From: Nansenia antarctica
Taxonomy: Eukaryota > Chordata > Actinopteri > Argentiniformes > Microstomatidae
Reading direction: 5' to 3'
Assembly (NCBI GenBank): GCA_963989245.1
Contig: OZ022348.1
Span: 34,378,776 to 34,442,775 of the forward strand
DNA length: 64,000 nt
This document shows, piece after piece, positions 1-11,197 of the stretch. How positions within the stretch are numbered: the stretch's first letter is position 1; each line of letters begins with the position of its first letter. Position numbers and translations under genes: made by a program. The notes beneath the pieces are model-generated. The model was not told the origin of the DNA and ran no database searches. It saw nothing but the letters and a program-made list of their open reading frames with translations.

Positions 1-2915
1 TATCTCATATGCAGTTCCACCATAGTTCTGCTGTGAAATATGGAGGTAAGTCCACCTATATATTATCATGTCATCATTTGAATTTTAAATGGTGTTAATG
101 TGTTATTTCTGTGCCCCAGCACATCCTTGGTGTAAATTAGTTTTAGATCAGACATTGTGGGCTCATTTGATGTTTGTGTGAGCTTTCACATTCCACATTA
201 GATTTATATTACGGTTCTGACCTGTTAGCAACGCTGAATTAATTACCTAATGTGGGTTTAATTATTAATTCAAATGCAAAAGTTCAAGTTATAGGCATGG
301 ACCCTATGTTATCGAATTTTTATTTAATAAAAGTTTGGGCATTTAGCAGACGCCTGTTTCCAAAGCGACTTTTAATCAATACATTTGACTAAGCAAGTGA
401 ATCATCAATTCACCAGTCGTAGCAGGAAGAGTAATCTACCTCAGACCAGGGGTCTATTATTGTTAGTGACATGATTATGTATTGTTCTCACAAACACATT
501 TTTTCAAATTATGTATTTACAAAAATACAACTTATTGGTATGTTTCTAGTAGGCCTATCTTCTAAATCACTTTCTTTATTTCTTTTAGGATATGCTTTTT
601 ATAAATGCCACTGTGACTGTGTGACCAACAGCCATTATCACTGTGGCTTTTGCCCCCGAGTCATTACGCGTAAGGAGTATTTTCTTAATCACTTAAAAAA
701 GTGTTGCACTCAACTCCCAGCTGCTGTGGGGACGACGGCTCCAGCAACTACGTCTCAGACAGCCCCCCAGATATCGAGGTCAAGGTACCAATCAACAACA
801 TGTTGTTTTTGTAACTTAGTACTCAACAAGAAGAACGTCAAGAAGCACATCGAAAGGTACCACTCATCAAATCCATTAGACATTACAGCAAATCACCATC
901 TACAATCATTCTGCATAGATAACAAAAAGGGAATGTTTGCTGTTTCCAAGACCTTTAGGGGTCCTGTGCACTGGATTCATGTCCAAAAATGTTCCTGGGG
1001 TAATAACCAGGTAACCTGTGAATTAGAGACATGCAGCAAGGCATATGACTATGCACGTCGAAGTAGCCTATCGGGTTTTGACTGCAACCATGTTCGGTCC
1101 TTGGTGTACTGTCCTGTGAACACCAAGTCAGCCATTGATCTTGATGAAGGGATTCTCTCAGAAATGGTCCTGAACAAATGGTTTAGCAAGGACACAGAGA
1201 GTGTGTGTCTGAGAAGGAAGCTGGCTGCTGGTGAAGAAGCTGCACCACTCAGTGTTGAGGTGAACCCTGGCCAAGAACACGGACGCATTTTCTTTTCAGT
1301 GTTGGAACCACACATCTCCTCCTATTCAAGATTGGGGAGGGTCATGGTCCACTATGAACATTCCATAAACACCTGGCATTGCCCATGTTCAAAACCCAGA
1401 ACATCCTGCCCACACAAATCTATAGCCAAGTGGCACGTGCACCAAACAAGGCCTACCCTTTTCACCAAAAGTCTTTCGAAGACTCTTCTTATGAGACATT
1501 TACCGCTGAGGACACACAGGCAGCACCTGAGGACACACAGGCTGTTCCCCTGTATCCCCCAGAAGGAAAGGGAAGGCTGTTGGATATGGTGGATTACCTT
1601 ATAGGACACAAAGCCCTGCCAACAGATCTTCCCAGAAAAGTCTTACAATCAGAGGATATGCCAAGGCACTTGGTTCCACAAGAGAACTATTGCCATAAGT
1701 GTCCCGGCGAAGTTGCTCTTTCTGAGCCAATTGTCGTGTCCAGAAAAGCGAAGATCGTCACAGTCACTGGAATTGTGGAGGGTAGGTTGCATTTCATGAC
1801 AGACATCGTTATTTCTGAATTGTTTAGTTCCATGAATTACCAAATATGTGGTTTGTCCATCATATAGTAACCATCATGTCACTGACATCCTTTTTTACAG
1901 GGATAACAACATACGTTAAAAAATGTGCAGCATGTGGCACATTTTACCACTACCAGGAGTGGGCAGAGGGGCTGCATAATTTTAATGATCGTGTCATTTT
2001 GACACATCAGTTATGCCTTTACCTGAGGAACTCTGTACAGGTAACACACGTTTGATATTTTGTATGTGTTAGCCTGTGCTTTCCATTTGATGTTGACCTG
2101 ACAGTTTTCCCTCCACGTCCATTTGTAGAACCATACAGCAGTGGGAAGAGCTGTGGAGATTTTACAAGCCACAAACAATCAAACTTATCCAGCCAAGGAC
2201 TCCATACTCCACGGTTACCTGCATTTTGAAGCCCTTTCCTCGCATACATATAATTTCTCATGTGTGAACTGTGGAGATCATCCTCCCGTTGTGGTGATGG
2301 ATTTGCATAAGAAGGGAGTCTTCAGCATGCCAAGTGAGTGCTTATCTCTTATGAGGTCTGTTACAATGACCACTGTTATTTTTACTATGTTATTTAACTG
2401 TTTGTCTTTCAGTCAGTGATATCCCAGAGCCACCACCTATATTTGATGGCCGGGTCGACATTGAGGACTTCTGGCGTTCCGTTAGCCAAGAGATCCTTTG
2501 TCGAGGCTTTGTGAAGAGTAAGTGAAGATTTTCAACTTGGAGGAATTTAAAGGGAAGGATTTAAAGAGTGATCTGTGCCAAGTGTATCCAACTGAAGACA
2601 GGTGTACATTTTTGTATATGTTTTCTAGGTGCATGTACCTGTATTATGTACAGTATATAGCCTTGTTGACCACCATTAGTGTTTTTGCTTGTGTTGTCTG
2701 TTTGCTCTTGCCTAGGTAATGCTGCAAATCCTTGTGTGGTATCCCCTTCCTACCATAATTGGGCACCATGGATAGGTCCTCAGACCAGGGCCAACAACAT
2801 TGTCTTCAACACAGAATACATGAAGGGTCGAGGTAGGAATACTTCACAACTGATGGAGGAGGCAGAGATGGACGTAACCGAGGAGAGATTGACCAATGAG
2901 ATAATGAAGTTGAAG
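1..2915 (+). pseudogene. KDZ-transposon/HMGXB3-like cysteine-cluster protein, 3' truncated
   Basis: Six exons can be joined with consensus splice sites and matching phases: <1-45, 589-1781, 1901-2040, 2129-2333, 2413-2517 and 2716-2915. The second exon holds paired Cys motifs (KCHCDC, HCGFC, CCFC...HIERYH) and a SWIM-like zinc motif (WHCPCS...CPHK). The last exon holds YHNWAPWIG, which I recall from the region entering the catalytic part of Kyakuja-Dileera-Zisupton (KDZ) transposases and their HMGXB3-like relatives. That assignment rests on recalled motifs, not a search. Between about 1440 and 1500 the reading frame shifts, so exon 2 is not open as given. No catalytic-domain exon follows; a retroposon tail begins just after 2950. 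It could be a decayed transposon or a truncated domesticated gene. Confidence 0.55.
46..588 (+). other. Intron of the KDZ-like gene
   Basis: The stretch is bounded by a gtaagt donor at 46 and a tttctttag-type acceptor ending at 588. It is AT-rich. I see no other gene or repeat in it. Confidence 0.45.
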
Positions 2916-2949
2916 GTGAGATTACTTTAAAACATTTTGTCTCAACAGT

Positions 2950-3130
2950 GAGAAGCAGCTGTCTCACCATTATATGGTCGAAGATGTGAGAAGAAAAGGA
3001 AGCTGAAAGACCATAGAGACAATGTTGAAAGAGCACTTGTGCTAAAGTGCAATCAGCAATGATGTCTTGATTGAAGCGCATTGAGTCGTATCTTGTGAGA
3101 TGCGCTATACAAATAAAGCTTGAATTGATT
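2950..3130 (+). mobile_element. 3' tail of a fish retroposon (LINE/SINE)
   Basis: The phrase around 3095-3125 (gcgctatacaaataaagct) is the usual 3' end of fish non-LTR elements and the SINEs that borrow their tails. It sits where the next exon of the KDZ-like gene would be expected, so its insertion probably accompanied loss of that gene's 3' part. Confidence 0.45.
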
Positions 3131-3655
3131 TGATCCCTTGTACACTTTTTTTTGGCATTTGTGTTGCAACACACCTGTACATTCTGCACTCTACCCTGTT
3201 AGGCCCTTATTTTACTCTAGACAGAAGGGTTGTAACACTTGTTATTAATTCCATTTGGTATACCTCATAAACTTTCTTGCATTTCTGGTGTTTGCATTTT
3301 ACATATTCTAAATATATGCTATCTACATGTCGCACTGGATGGGGTTATTGCTGTTGACTCATCAGAAAGTAAAGACTAATTCACAGAGTGTATGAAGATT
3401 CCAGTAAGGGTTTTGTGAAGGAGCCCTAGTGCTGTTGACATCAGAAATAGAATGTTTTATTTAGCTCATCAGTGTGCACTCAGCACCATGGACACCTCCA
3501 GCCCAGCACCTTGCACCACGGTTCCTGCCCTGCTCCATGGATTACAACGATGATCGCCTGACCCTTGCCTGACTCCACCAAGTCCTTTGCCTGACCCCTC
3601 AAACCTGTTTGACCTAATAAAGTCCCACACCTGGGGTCATTGACATTCTTTTATT
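3131..3655. other. Unassigned intergenic stretch
   Basis: There is no open frame of note. At 3490-3625 a C-rich stretch ending with AATAAA and CCCACACCTGGGG looks like the end of an old LTR or processed transcript, but no partner LTR is visible. Confidence 0.3.
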
Positions 3656-3659
3656 TATA

Positions 3660-4790
3660 TACAGTTAGGTCTGGAAGTATTTGGACAGTGACACAATTTC
3701 CATAATTTTGTCTCTGTATGCCACCACAAAGGATTTGAAATGAAACAATCCAGAATAATTGAAGTGCATACTTACAGCTTTAATTCAAGGGGTTGAACAA
3801 AAATATTGTATGAAACATTTAGGAATTGCAACCATTTTTATACACAGTCTCCTATTTTCAGGAGCTCAAAAGTAATTGGACAAATTAACAATCATACAGT
3901 AAGTAAAATGTTCATTTTTAATACTTAGTCGAGAATCCTTTGCAGGCAATGACTGCCTGAAGTCTGGAACACATGGACATCACCAAATGCTGGGTTTCCT
4001 CCTTTGTGATGCTTTGTCAGGCCTTTACTGCAGCAGTCTTCAGTTGTTTGTTCGTGGGTCTTTCTGCCTTTAGTTTTGTCTTCAGCAAGTGAAATGCATG
4101 CTTGATTGGGTTGAGATCAGGTGATTGACTCTGGCCATTGCAGAATATTCCACTTCTTTGCCTTAAAAAAGTCCCGGGTTGCTTACACACTATATTTTGG
4201 GTCATTGTCCATCTGTATTGTGAAGCACCATCCAATCAACTTTGCTGAATTTGTCTGAATCTGAGCAGACAGAATATCCCTAAACACTTCAGAATTCATC
4301 TGTCTGCTTCTGTCTTCACATCATCAATAAACACTAGTGACCCAGTGCCATTGGAAGCCATGCATGTCCATGTCATCACACTCACCAGTGCATTCTTTTT
4401 TTCTCAGAATGTACCAAACAGTTAATTTGGCCAGTATTAATGTTCCCACTATCTCTCTGATGGATTTTTGTTTTGTTTTTACAGCCTAAGGATGGCCTGT
4501 TTCAGTTGCATTGAGAGCTCTGTTGACTGCATGTTGTGCGTATACAGCAACAGCCTCCAAATGCAAATGCCACACTTGGAATCAACTCAGACCTTTTACC
4601 TGCTTAATTGATAAAGAAATAATGAAGGAATAAATAGCCCACACTGGCCCATGAAACAGCTTTTGAGTCAATTGTCTAATTACTTTTGGTTATTATACAT
4701 AAGAGCTATAATTCATAAACCCTTCCTTCAATTTGGATGTGAATACCCTTAACCTAAAGCTGAGAGTCTGCACTTTAAGCCCAGTAAATT
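3660..4790 (-). mobile_element. Tc1/mariner-like DNA transposon, decayed and one end missing
   Basis: The left end (cagttaggtctggaagtatt) resembles the terminus of a widespread fish Tc1-like element, and the matching internal phrases continue to about 4787. The right terminal repeat is absent; LINE sequence takes over. The transposase reads on the minus strand and is broken. Family placement rests on the transposase motif SQSPDLNPIKHAFHLLK and on recall of the terminal sequence. Confidence 0.7.
4017..4235 (-). pseudogene. Tc1-like transposase fragment (C-terminal DDE part)
   Basis: The 72-residue minus-strand frame contains SQSPDLNPI, the motif around the catalytic third acidic position of Tc1/mariner transposases, followed by KTKLKAERPTNKQ. 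The usual E of SPDLNPIE is K here. An intact Tc1 transposase is about 340 residues; the rest is scattered over broken frames upstream on the minus strand (about 4240-4600). It is non-functional as given. Confidence 0.65.
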
Positions 4791-4834
4791 CTGTTGGAAA
4801 TCTCATATAAGATACGTTAGATCCAAAGTATCAA

Positions 4835-5270
4835 GGAGTATTGCAGTATTGTGCAGGGCAAAACATATTCTGGAACAGAGGATGTTGTATACTCTATATT
4901 GTTGTCTTGTCTTACCCTATTTGAGTTACTGTGTGGAGATATGGGGAAATGAATATAAAAGCACTTTAAACCCATTGATTACACTACAGAAAAAAGCTAT
5001 GAGGATTGTACATGAGGTCGGATATCTTGATCACACTAATAACTTGTTCCTAATGTCAAAAATATGAAGGAAAGCAGAAATATTGCTCTATTGCTCTATT
5101 TAAAAAAAGGTTTAAATTCTTTTTAATGAAAAAGTATTAGAACGGATGATACTGAAATATATGTATTAATTAATTGGATTATATAATGTAAGCATAATTG
5201 TTAAGTATAAACAGGGGTAGGACAGGCTTCTTCCTACTCCTTTTCGAACAATTGATAGGACTGTACTCTA
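4835..5270 (+). mobile_element. Non-LTR retrotransposon fragment (RT C-terminus and 3' end)
   Basis: A 72-residue frame at 4849-5067 reads LPYLSYCVEIWGNEYKS and LQKKAMRIV, the thumb and post-RT region shared by many fish LINEs (typically LPYLxYCxxVWG, LQKRAxRII). The downstream AT-rich part to about 5270 looks like degraded 3' sequence with TTCCTACTCC. Only the 3' few hundred bases are present. Confidence 0.6.
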
Positions 5271-5457
5271 CATATTAGTTTTTTCCGTAGTTTTCACCGT
5301 AGTAAGGCCGTAGTAAGGCGATTCATGGTTTCCACCGTTACCGTAGTAAGGCGATGACGTAGTCTATGCAAATATGCAGGCGCGGTATGATGACGTATGA
5401 TACATCACATTTCCGGGTGATGGATTTGATGCGCGCAGATGGACCCTACTCACACTC

Positions 5458-5575
5458 CCAGGAGCAGGGCGTCACGTGACACTTCCAGGAGTAGGGCGTC
5501 ACGTGACACTTCCAGGAGCAGGGCGTCACGTGACACTTCCAGGAGCAGGGCATCACGTGACACTTCCAGGAGCAT
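5458..5575. promoter_or_regulatory. 27-bp minisatellite carrying four CACGTG boxes upstream of upp2
   Basis: Four full units (5458-5484, 5485-5511, 5512-5538, 5539-5565) and a partial fifth are seen. Units 1-3 each hold the palindrome GTCACGTGAC (5471, 5498, 5525) and unit 4 holds ATCACGTGAC (5552). GTCACGTGAC is the E-box/CLEAR-type site bound by MiT/TFE and USF factors. The array ends about 340 bp before the proposed upp2 start codon. Regulatory function is inferred from sequence only. Confidence 0.5.
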
Positions 5576-5911
5576 CACTTTCAAACGGCATCTTTCATAC
5601 GCGAATTCTCCACCTGCTAGAGGTAATTGACATGCAGGGTAACTATGGTAACTGTGTTAACCTGCTGAGAGAGAACCAGAGTCATGCTGTCGTTGAAGTC
5701 GATGGTGATTATTACACATGTAGGATGTTGTGTTTCACCGGTGAACAGGAGGTCTTCCTCTAATGACCGTAAATTATCTGTACCTGCTGCTCATCTCTCA
5801 TAACACATTGCCATGTTTGTTACACGCTTTGAATCTATAACATGACTCTTCAAGATAGTGATGTTAATGTAGCCTAGAGGATTGTCTAACTTTGTAGCCT
5901 ACATTTCTCAG

Positions 5912-8900
5912 ATGGAAAAAAAAATGGAAACAGGTGATGAAAAGAATGAGACGTGCAATAGGTAAGAAATACATTGTGGTTGGATCAATGTTTATAAGTA
6001 GAACATAGTTAGTTAGTTAGTTAGTTAGTTAGTTTTTATTTGACAATCATGACATTTACATAACATCTCTTCCTATGTTGACTTTAGTCCAGGTTCTGAT
6101 TAAACCAGGAAACTAGAACAAGGCAGACTTCCTGTGGTTTAATTTATTACCGAGAAAAGACATTGCACAATTTGAATTGCACTTTCACTTTACTGTAGTA
6201 AACTTTACTGTAGTAAAGTACCTGCTGGTTACTGTAGTAAAGTGTAAAGTGTACCCACAGCTGGTTATCACATAATACATGCACATATAATACAATACGT
6301 GTGATATCATAATCCTACATTTAGGATTTAACGAACAAGTTCTGTTCAAATTGCATATTGGGCCTGAAAAGATATGTTTAATGTAAGTGATCCTCCTTTT
6401 ATTTCACACTTAGTGCAAACACTGTCCATGTGCACAATCCCCACCTTGAGACAATGAAAGATGACGTACTCTACCACTTTAACCTGGGGACCTCTACTCA
6501 CAACCTTCCAGCCATGTTTGGTGATGTTAAAGTAAACATTTTACTTCCTTATTACAAAATTGCAACTCTAAATGGAAAAGCATAACATCATCCTATTTAT
6601 TGCATTAAATTGAATTAGACATAAAATGTTCATCTTTATTGGTATCGTCACAAATTTGCTTTTACACTACCCAAGTCCTTCTGAACACATGAACTGCCTG
6701 AACGTTTCTTTTTGTCCTGTTCCCAGTTTGTGTGTGTTGGGGGCAGTCCCTGGAGGATGAAGTCGTTCATAGAGTACATGGCTGGGGAGCTCGGGCTGGA
6801 GGACCCCAAGTCTGAGTACCCAAACATCTGTGCTGGAACGGACCGCTATGCCATGTACAAGATAGGCCCTGTGCTGTCTGTTAGTGTACGTGAAGACATA
6901 CACACATACATCACATTCATGTCATGGAATGATCTCTCAGTATAAAGTTGAAGGTTAAGCCTTAACGTGCACATCTGGGTTTAAGTTTCTTCCATGGCAT
7001 GAGACTGAATTGAATGGGTGTCCTTACAGTGTAATGTGTGTGTGACATGTCTCTGTGTTCTCCAGCATGGAATGGGCATCCCCTCCATTGCCATAATGTT
7101 ACATGAGCTCATCAAGCTGCTCTACCACGCACGCTGCACGGATGTTACAATTGTGCGCATTGGGACCTCAGGGGGTATAGGTAGGTAAAGGATTTATTTA
7201 GAAGTAGTTTGTCTTGCTCTACTTAGTATCCAGTGCCTTAAATATGTTGTCATTAACCATGTGATTTCCATTTGAAGTTATAGTAACAAACTGATTATAA
7301 TAGTTAATTTGTTGTCATGGCACCATGATTGCTGTAAATTGAAAATAGAGAAACACTTTTTTGATTTTGTTTACAAACTAGTGATAATGCAGGAGAAGTG
7401 GTATAATGTTATTCATATGCCTTCATAAAGCTATAATAATACTTATTTACTATTTACATCCGCAGGCCTTAGCCCAGGCACCGTTGTGGTCACCAAACAG
7501 TGTGTAGATGCCTCCTTCCTACCCAGGTTCGAGCAGGTGATCCTGGGGAAGACGGTGGTCCGCAGCACTGATCTGGACCGAGGCCTGGCTGATGAACTGC
7601 TACAGTGCAGCAAAGAGCTGGATCTGTTTGAGACGGTCATGGGCAACACCATGTGTACCTTGGATTTCTATGAAGGTGAGGTGTCATGTCAGTGCTTTTC
7701 TTATCATTGAATGAATTAATAAATGTAGTAAAGGACACTTTTTGAGTGTAGGTGTGTACAATAATTATTGTTGTCAAAGCATAATTTTACCCTGGATTTA
7801 CCAGTGGATTTGTTGTTTTCATTATCCAATAGTAGATGCATTCACAAAAAGTCACTCTATCTCTGAGTCAATATATCTTTCTTTGAAGTCAGTCCTGATG
7901 TTTCAAATTGCCCATTTGATTAAATTCCTAGAACTTCCAAGATTCCCCTCTCTCCCTCCCATGCGAGGTCTGTTCTGCTGAACAGTGCAAGAGCTAGCGC
8001 AGGCTACTCTCTGGGAACCACTAACCTCCTAGAGCAGGGGCAGAGTCACAAACACTCTTGTCTGACGTATTTTAACACGGTATGAGACTTTCTTTAGGAA
8101 GTAAACACAGATTTGGCGTTTGGATAGCTATTATGCAGCTGCATGCGAAATGCTTGTAGTTCGAGATGATACGCATCATGGATTGATCAGAAATACACAT
8201 TGAAAATGGATTGCGGGTACATTTGCCCTTTCACATTCAATGTTGTTATGTGTTCAGGGCAAGCCCGTTTGGACGGGGCCTTCTGCTCCTACACAGAGAA
8301 GGACAAGCGGGACTATCTGACCAAGGCCTATGAGGCCGGGGTCCGCAATATTGAGATGGAGTCCTCAGTGTTTGCAGCCATGTGCAAACTCAGCGGTCTA
8401 CGAGGTAGGACACACACACCTCATGACTTGGCAGAAATAGCATTCCCAGTTTCACATCTCTAGTTTCACTTTCACTTTATACCAGCTGTATTAGTTACAC
8501 ATATCATATCATAGATAATATATCATATCATAGATAACATATCATATCATAGATAACATATCATATCATAGATAACATGTCATGTCATAGATAACATATA
8601 TCATATCATAGATATCATATCATAGATAACATATCATATCATAGATAACATGTCATGTCATAGATAACATATATCATATCATAGATAACATATCATATCA
8701 TAGATAATATATCATATCATAGATCACATATCATATCATAGATAACATATCATATCATAGATAACATATCATGTCATAGATAACATATATCATATCATAG
8801 ATAACATATCATATCATAGATAACATATCATGTCATAGATAACATATCATATCATAGATAATATATCGGGCCCTATTATGCACTTCATAAGTCTTAAGCA

Positions 8901-11016
8901 ATAAGACGAGGCGGTAGATCTAAACTTAAGACGTGGAGGCGTGGTCAAGGCCACTTTGCTATTATGCGTGCTGCAGTGGGCGCCTAAAAGCCGGCGCTAA
9001 GCAAAGAAATTAGTCATGGGTGTGTTTTGGGCGTCTTCTCAATCAACCCAATCAGCGTGCCAGGTGCCATTCCCTTTAAGAACCGGCTGCGTTGAGTCAT
9101 TAGCGCTATGCTATTATGGAAGTCCTGAGAAGGAGGTCAGCGCGCTTCTCTGCCTCTCCCTTCTGAAATAAAGCATTTATACTGTGACCGTAATTGACGT
9201 CTTGCCGTGGAGCCACGTGCGTGTTCATGTGTGCCCACATGCATGCGCAAACCGCGGAGGCGCGCTCGTGTTTCAAAACGTGCATGAAGTCTAAACTTAA
9301 GAACTTTTCAAACCACTTCTTAGCGATAGGAGCAAAGTCAGATCGCATAATAGCAGGGGCGCCTAGTGCACTTCATTAACATATGAACACTCCCACAATG
9401 AGCAATATATGCACGGGAGTTTTACGTCTTATGTGTGGGCGCCTATCGACACCTGCATAATAGCAGTAGCGCGTATGAAGCGCATAATAAGGGTGGCGGT
9501 AGGTCTTAACCTGGCGGTGCGTCTTAATTAACACTTAAGACGGCAAGTTAAGAAGTGCATAATAGGGCCCTCCATGTCATAGATAACATATCGGACCCTA
9601 TTATGCACTTCATAAGTCTTAAGCAATAAGACGAGGCGGTAGATCTAAACTTAAGACGTGGAGGCGTGGTCAAGGCCACTTTGCTATTATGCGTGCGGTA
9701 GTGGGCGCCTAAAACCCGGCGCTAAGCAAAGAAATTAGTCATGGGTGTGTTTTGGGCGTCTTCTCAATCAACCCAATCAGCGTGCCAGGTGCCATTCCCT
9801 TTAAGAACCGGCTGCGTTGAGTCTTTAGCGCTATGCTATTATGGAAGTCCTAAGAAGGAGGTCAGCGCGCTTCTCTGCAGAAGAAAGTAACAAGCTCGTG
9901 CATGAGGTCATTGCTGACCAAACGACATATGTCAGTTACTGCCTGACGGGTGAAGCGCAGCTCATACAAGCATTGCTGCTCTGTAAACAGAATAAAAGAA
10001 TATATATATAGGCTATATTATACATATTTTAATAATAGGCTATAATATAATTGTAATTGCAATATATTATAGCATTATTAACAGTTGGATCACCAATTGA
10101 AAGCGCTAAAATGCTTAGATCACGAATCCAGGATTGATTTGAGATTTGGCCTACCTGTCAGCCCGAAGTAACAAAGTCGTTGCCGGTATATGCGCTCGGC
10201 GCGCCGTCTTCGTCTATCATAATTCCTTCCTAGGATATATTCCATTGTTCTCTCTCTCTGGCTTAACATTTGCCAGTGGTGGCATTTATACTGTGACCGT
10301 AATTGACGTCTTGCCGTGGAGCCACGTGCGTGTTCATGTGTGCCCACATGCATGCGCAAACCACGGAGGCGCGCTCGTGTTTCAAAACGTGCATGAAGTC
10401 TAAACTTAAGAACTTTTCAAACCACTTCTTAGCGCTAGGAGCAAAGTCAGATCGCATAATAGCAGGGGCGCCTAGTGCACTTCATTAACATATGAACACT
10501 CCCACAATGAGTAATATATGCACGGGAGTTTTACGTCTTATGTGTGGGTGCCTATCGACACCTGCATAATAGCAGTAGCGCGTATGAAGCGCATAATAAG
10601 GGTGGCGGTAGGTCTTAACCTGGCGGTGCGTCTTAATTAAGACTTAAGACGGCAAGTTAAGAAGTGCATAATAGGGCCCATCATGTCATAGATAACATAT
10701 CATATCATAGATAACATATCATGTCATAGATAACATATCATATCATAGATAACATACCATGGACTTTTGCTTCTTTGTCTCAATATGGCCAGATTTTTGT
10801 TTTTGTTAAACGGGTGCAGTGGTAAATAATCAAACGTTGTTCTATCTCTTGCTGTCTGAAGCCGCTGTAGTGTGTGTGACACTTCTGGATCGCCTGAAAG
10901 GAGACCAGGTGAGCAGCTCTCATGACGTTCTCAACGGCTACCAGCAACGCTCACAAATACTTGTCTGCAACTTCATTAAAAAGCTGTTAAAGAACCCTTC
11001 AAGAAAAGGTTGTTGA
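5912..11016 (+). CDS. upp2: Uridine phosphorylase (upp2-like), 7 coding exons
   Basis: This cytosolic pyrimidine-salvage enzyme splits uridine with phosphate into uracil and ribose-1-phosphate. Coding exons are 5912-5961, 6414-6531, 6727-6885, 7066-7180, 7466-7675, 8258-8404 and 10862-11016. All junctions are gt/ag with compatible phases, giving 317 residues, the usual length for UPP2. Visible motifs are VCVGGSPWRM, AGTDRYAMYK, GTSGGIG (phosphate site), TMCTLDFYEGQARLDG (uracil site) and NIEMESSVFAAM (ribose site). LGTSTHNLPAMFGDVK favours UPP2 over UPP1, but the paralogue is not certain. The start ATG follows a possible acceptor (ttctcag), so an upstream non-coding exon is likely; a donor-like gagGTAATT lies at about 5622. 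The last intron (8405-10861) holds satellite and two Harbinger-like elements. Confidence 0.9.
6006..6040. repeat. (TTAG)n microsatellite in upp2 intron 1
   Basis: About seven TTAG units are followed by tttttatttgacaatcatgac, which looks like the 3' tail of a minus-strand retroposon. Confidence 0.7.
8470..8867. repeat. ATATCATAGATAAC-type satellite in upp2 intron 6 (left part)
   Basis: Tandem variants of catatcatagataa with interspersed catgtcat forms fill this stretch. The same satellite reappears between the two Harbinger-like elements (9571-9592) and after them (10680-10758). It was therefore one array before they inserted. Confidence 0.85.
8868..9570. mobile_element. Harbinger-like non-autonomous TIR element, copy A
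   Basis: The 703-bp element starts with GGGCCCTATTATGCACTT and ends with the inverted AAGTGCATAATAGGGCCC. Subterminal regions rich in CTTAAG and gcataatagcag repeats are shared with copy B. It has no coding capacity. It matches copy B except for an internal segment present only in B. The Harbinger assignment comes from the Myb-like remnant in copy B. Confidence 0.7.
9593..10679. mobile_element. Harbinger-like non-autonomous TIR element, copy B
   Basis: This 1087-bp element starts GGACCCTATTATGCACTT and ends AAGTGCATAATAGGGCCC, same orientation as copy A. The flanks on both sides read atc, a possible 3-bp target duplication. It keeps about 380 bp (around 9880-10280) missing from copy A, including the start of a Myb/SANT-like frame. 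This suggests copy A is a deletion derivative of a B-like element. Confidence 0.7.
9841..10011 (+). pseudogene. Remnant of a Harbinger Myb/SANT-like protein
   Basis: The 56-residue frame beginning MEVLRRRSARFSAEESNKLV resembles the N-terminus of the Myb-like DNA-binding protein encoded by PIF/Harbinger transposons. It runs into an AT-rich stop after 56 residues. The family call is from the RFSxEExxxLVxEV pattern only. Confidence 0.4.
10680..10758. repeat. ATATCATAGATAAC-type satellite (right part)
   Basis: This is the continuation of the intron 6 satellite immediately after Harbinger copy B. Confidence 0.8.
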
Positions 11017-11026
11017 TTTTAACATG

Positions 11027-11197
11027 GTCCTCTGTGGCTCAGCTGGTAGAGAGTGGCGATAACAACGCTTAGGTTGGTCACCATATATACTGAAATGTAC
11101 TCACTCTGATGTAAGTCACTGGATAAAAATGCACTCACTCTGATGTAAGTCACTGGATAAAAAGCGTCAGCTAAATGGCATATATATGTAATATCTG
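11027..11197 (+). mobile_element. tRNA-derived SINE
   Basis: The head TGGCTCAGCTGGTAGAG matches a Pol III A box. The body lacks a clean B box. The tail (gtaagtcactggataaaaagcgtcagctaaatggcatatata) has one internal duplication of the cactctgatgtaagtcactg segment. A second copy of the family is split at 17522-17585 and 24356-24432. Confidence 0.75.

Noticed and set aside
8470..8867. Regular spacing of repeats resembling a CRISPR array
   Set aside because: Satellite variants without unique spacers, in an intron of a vertebrate gene.
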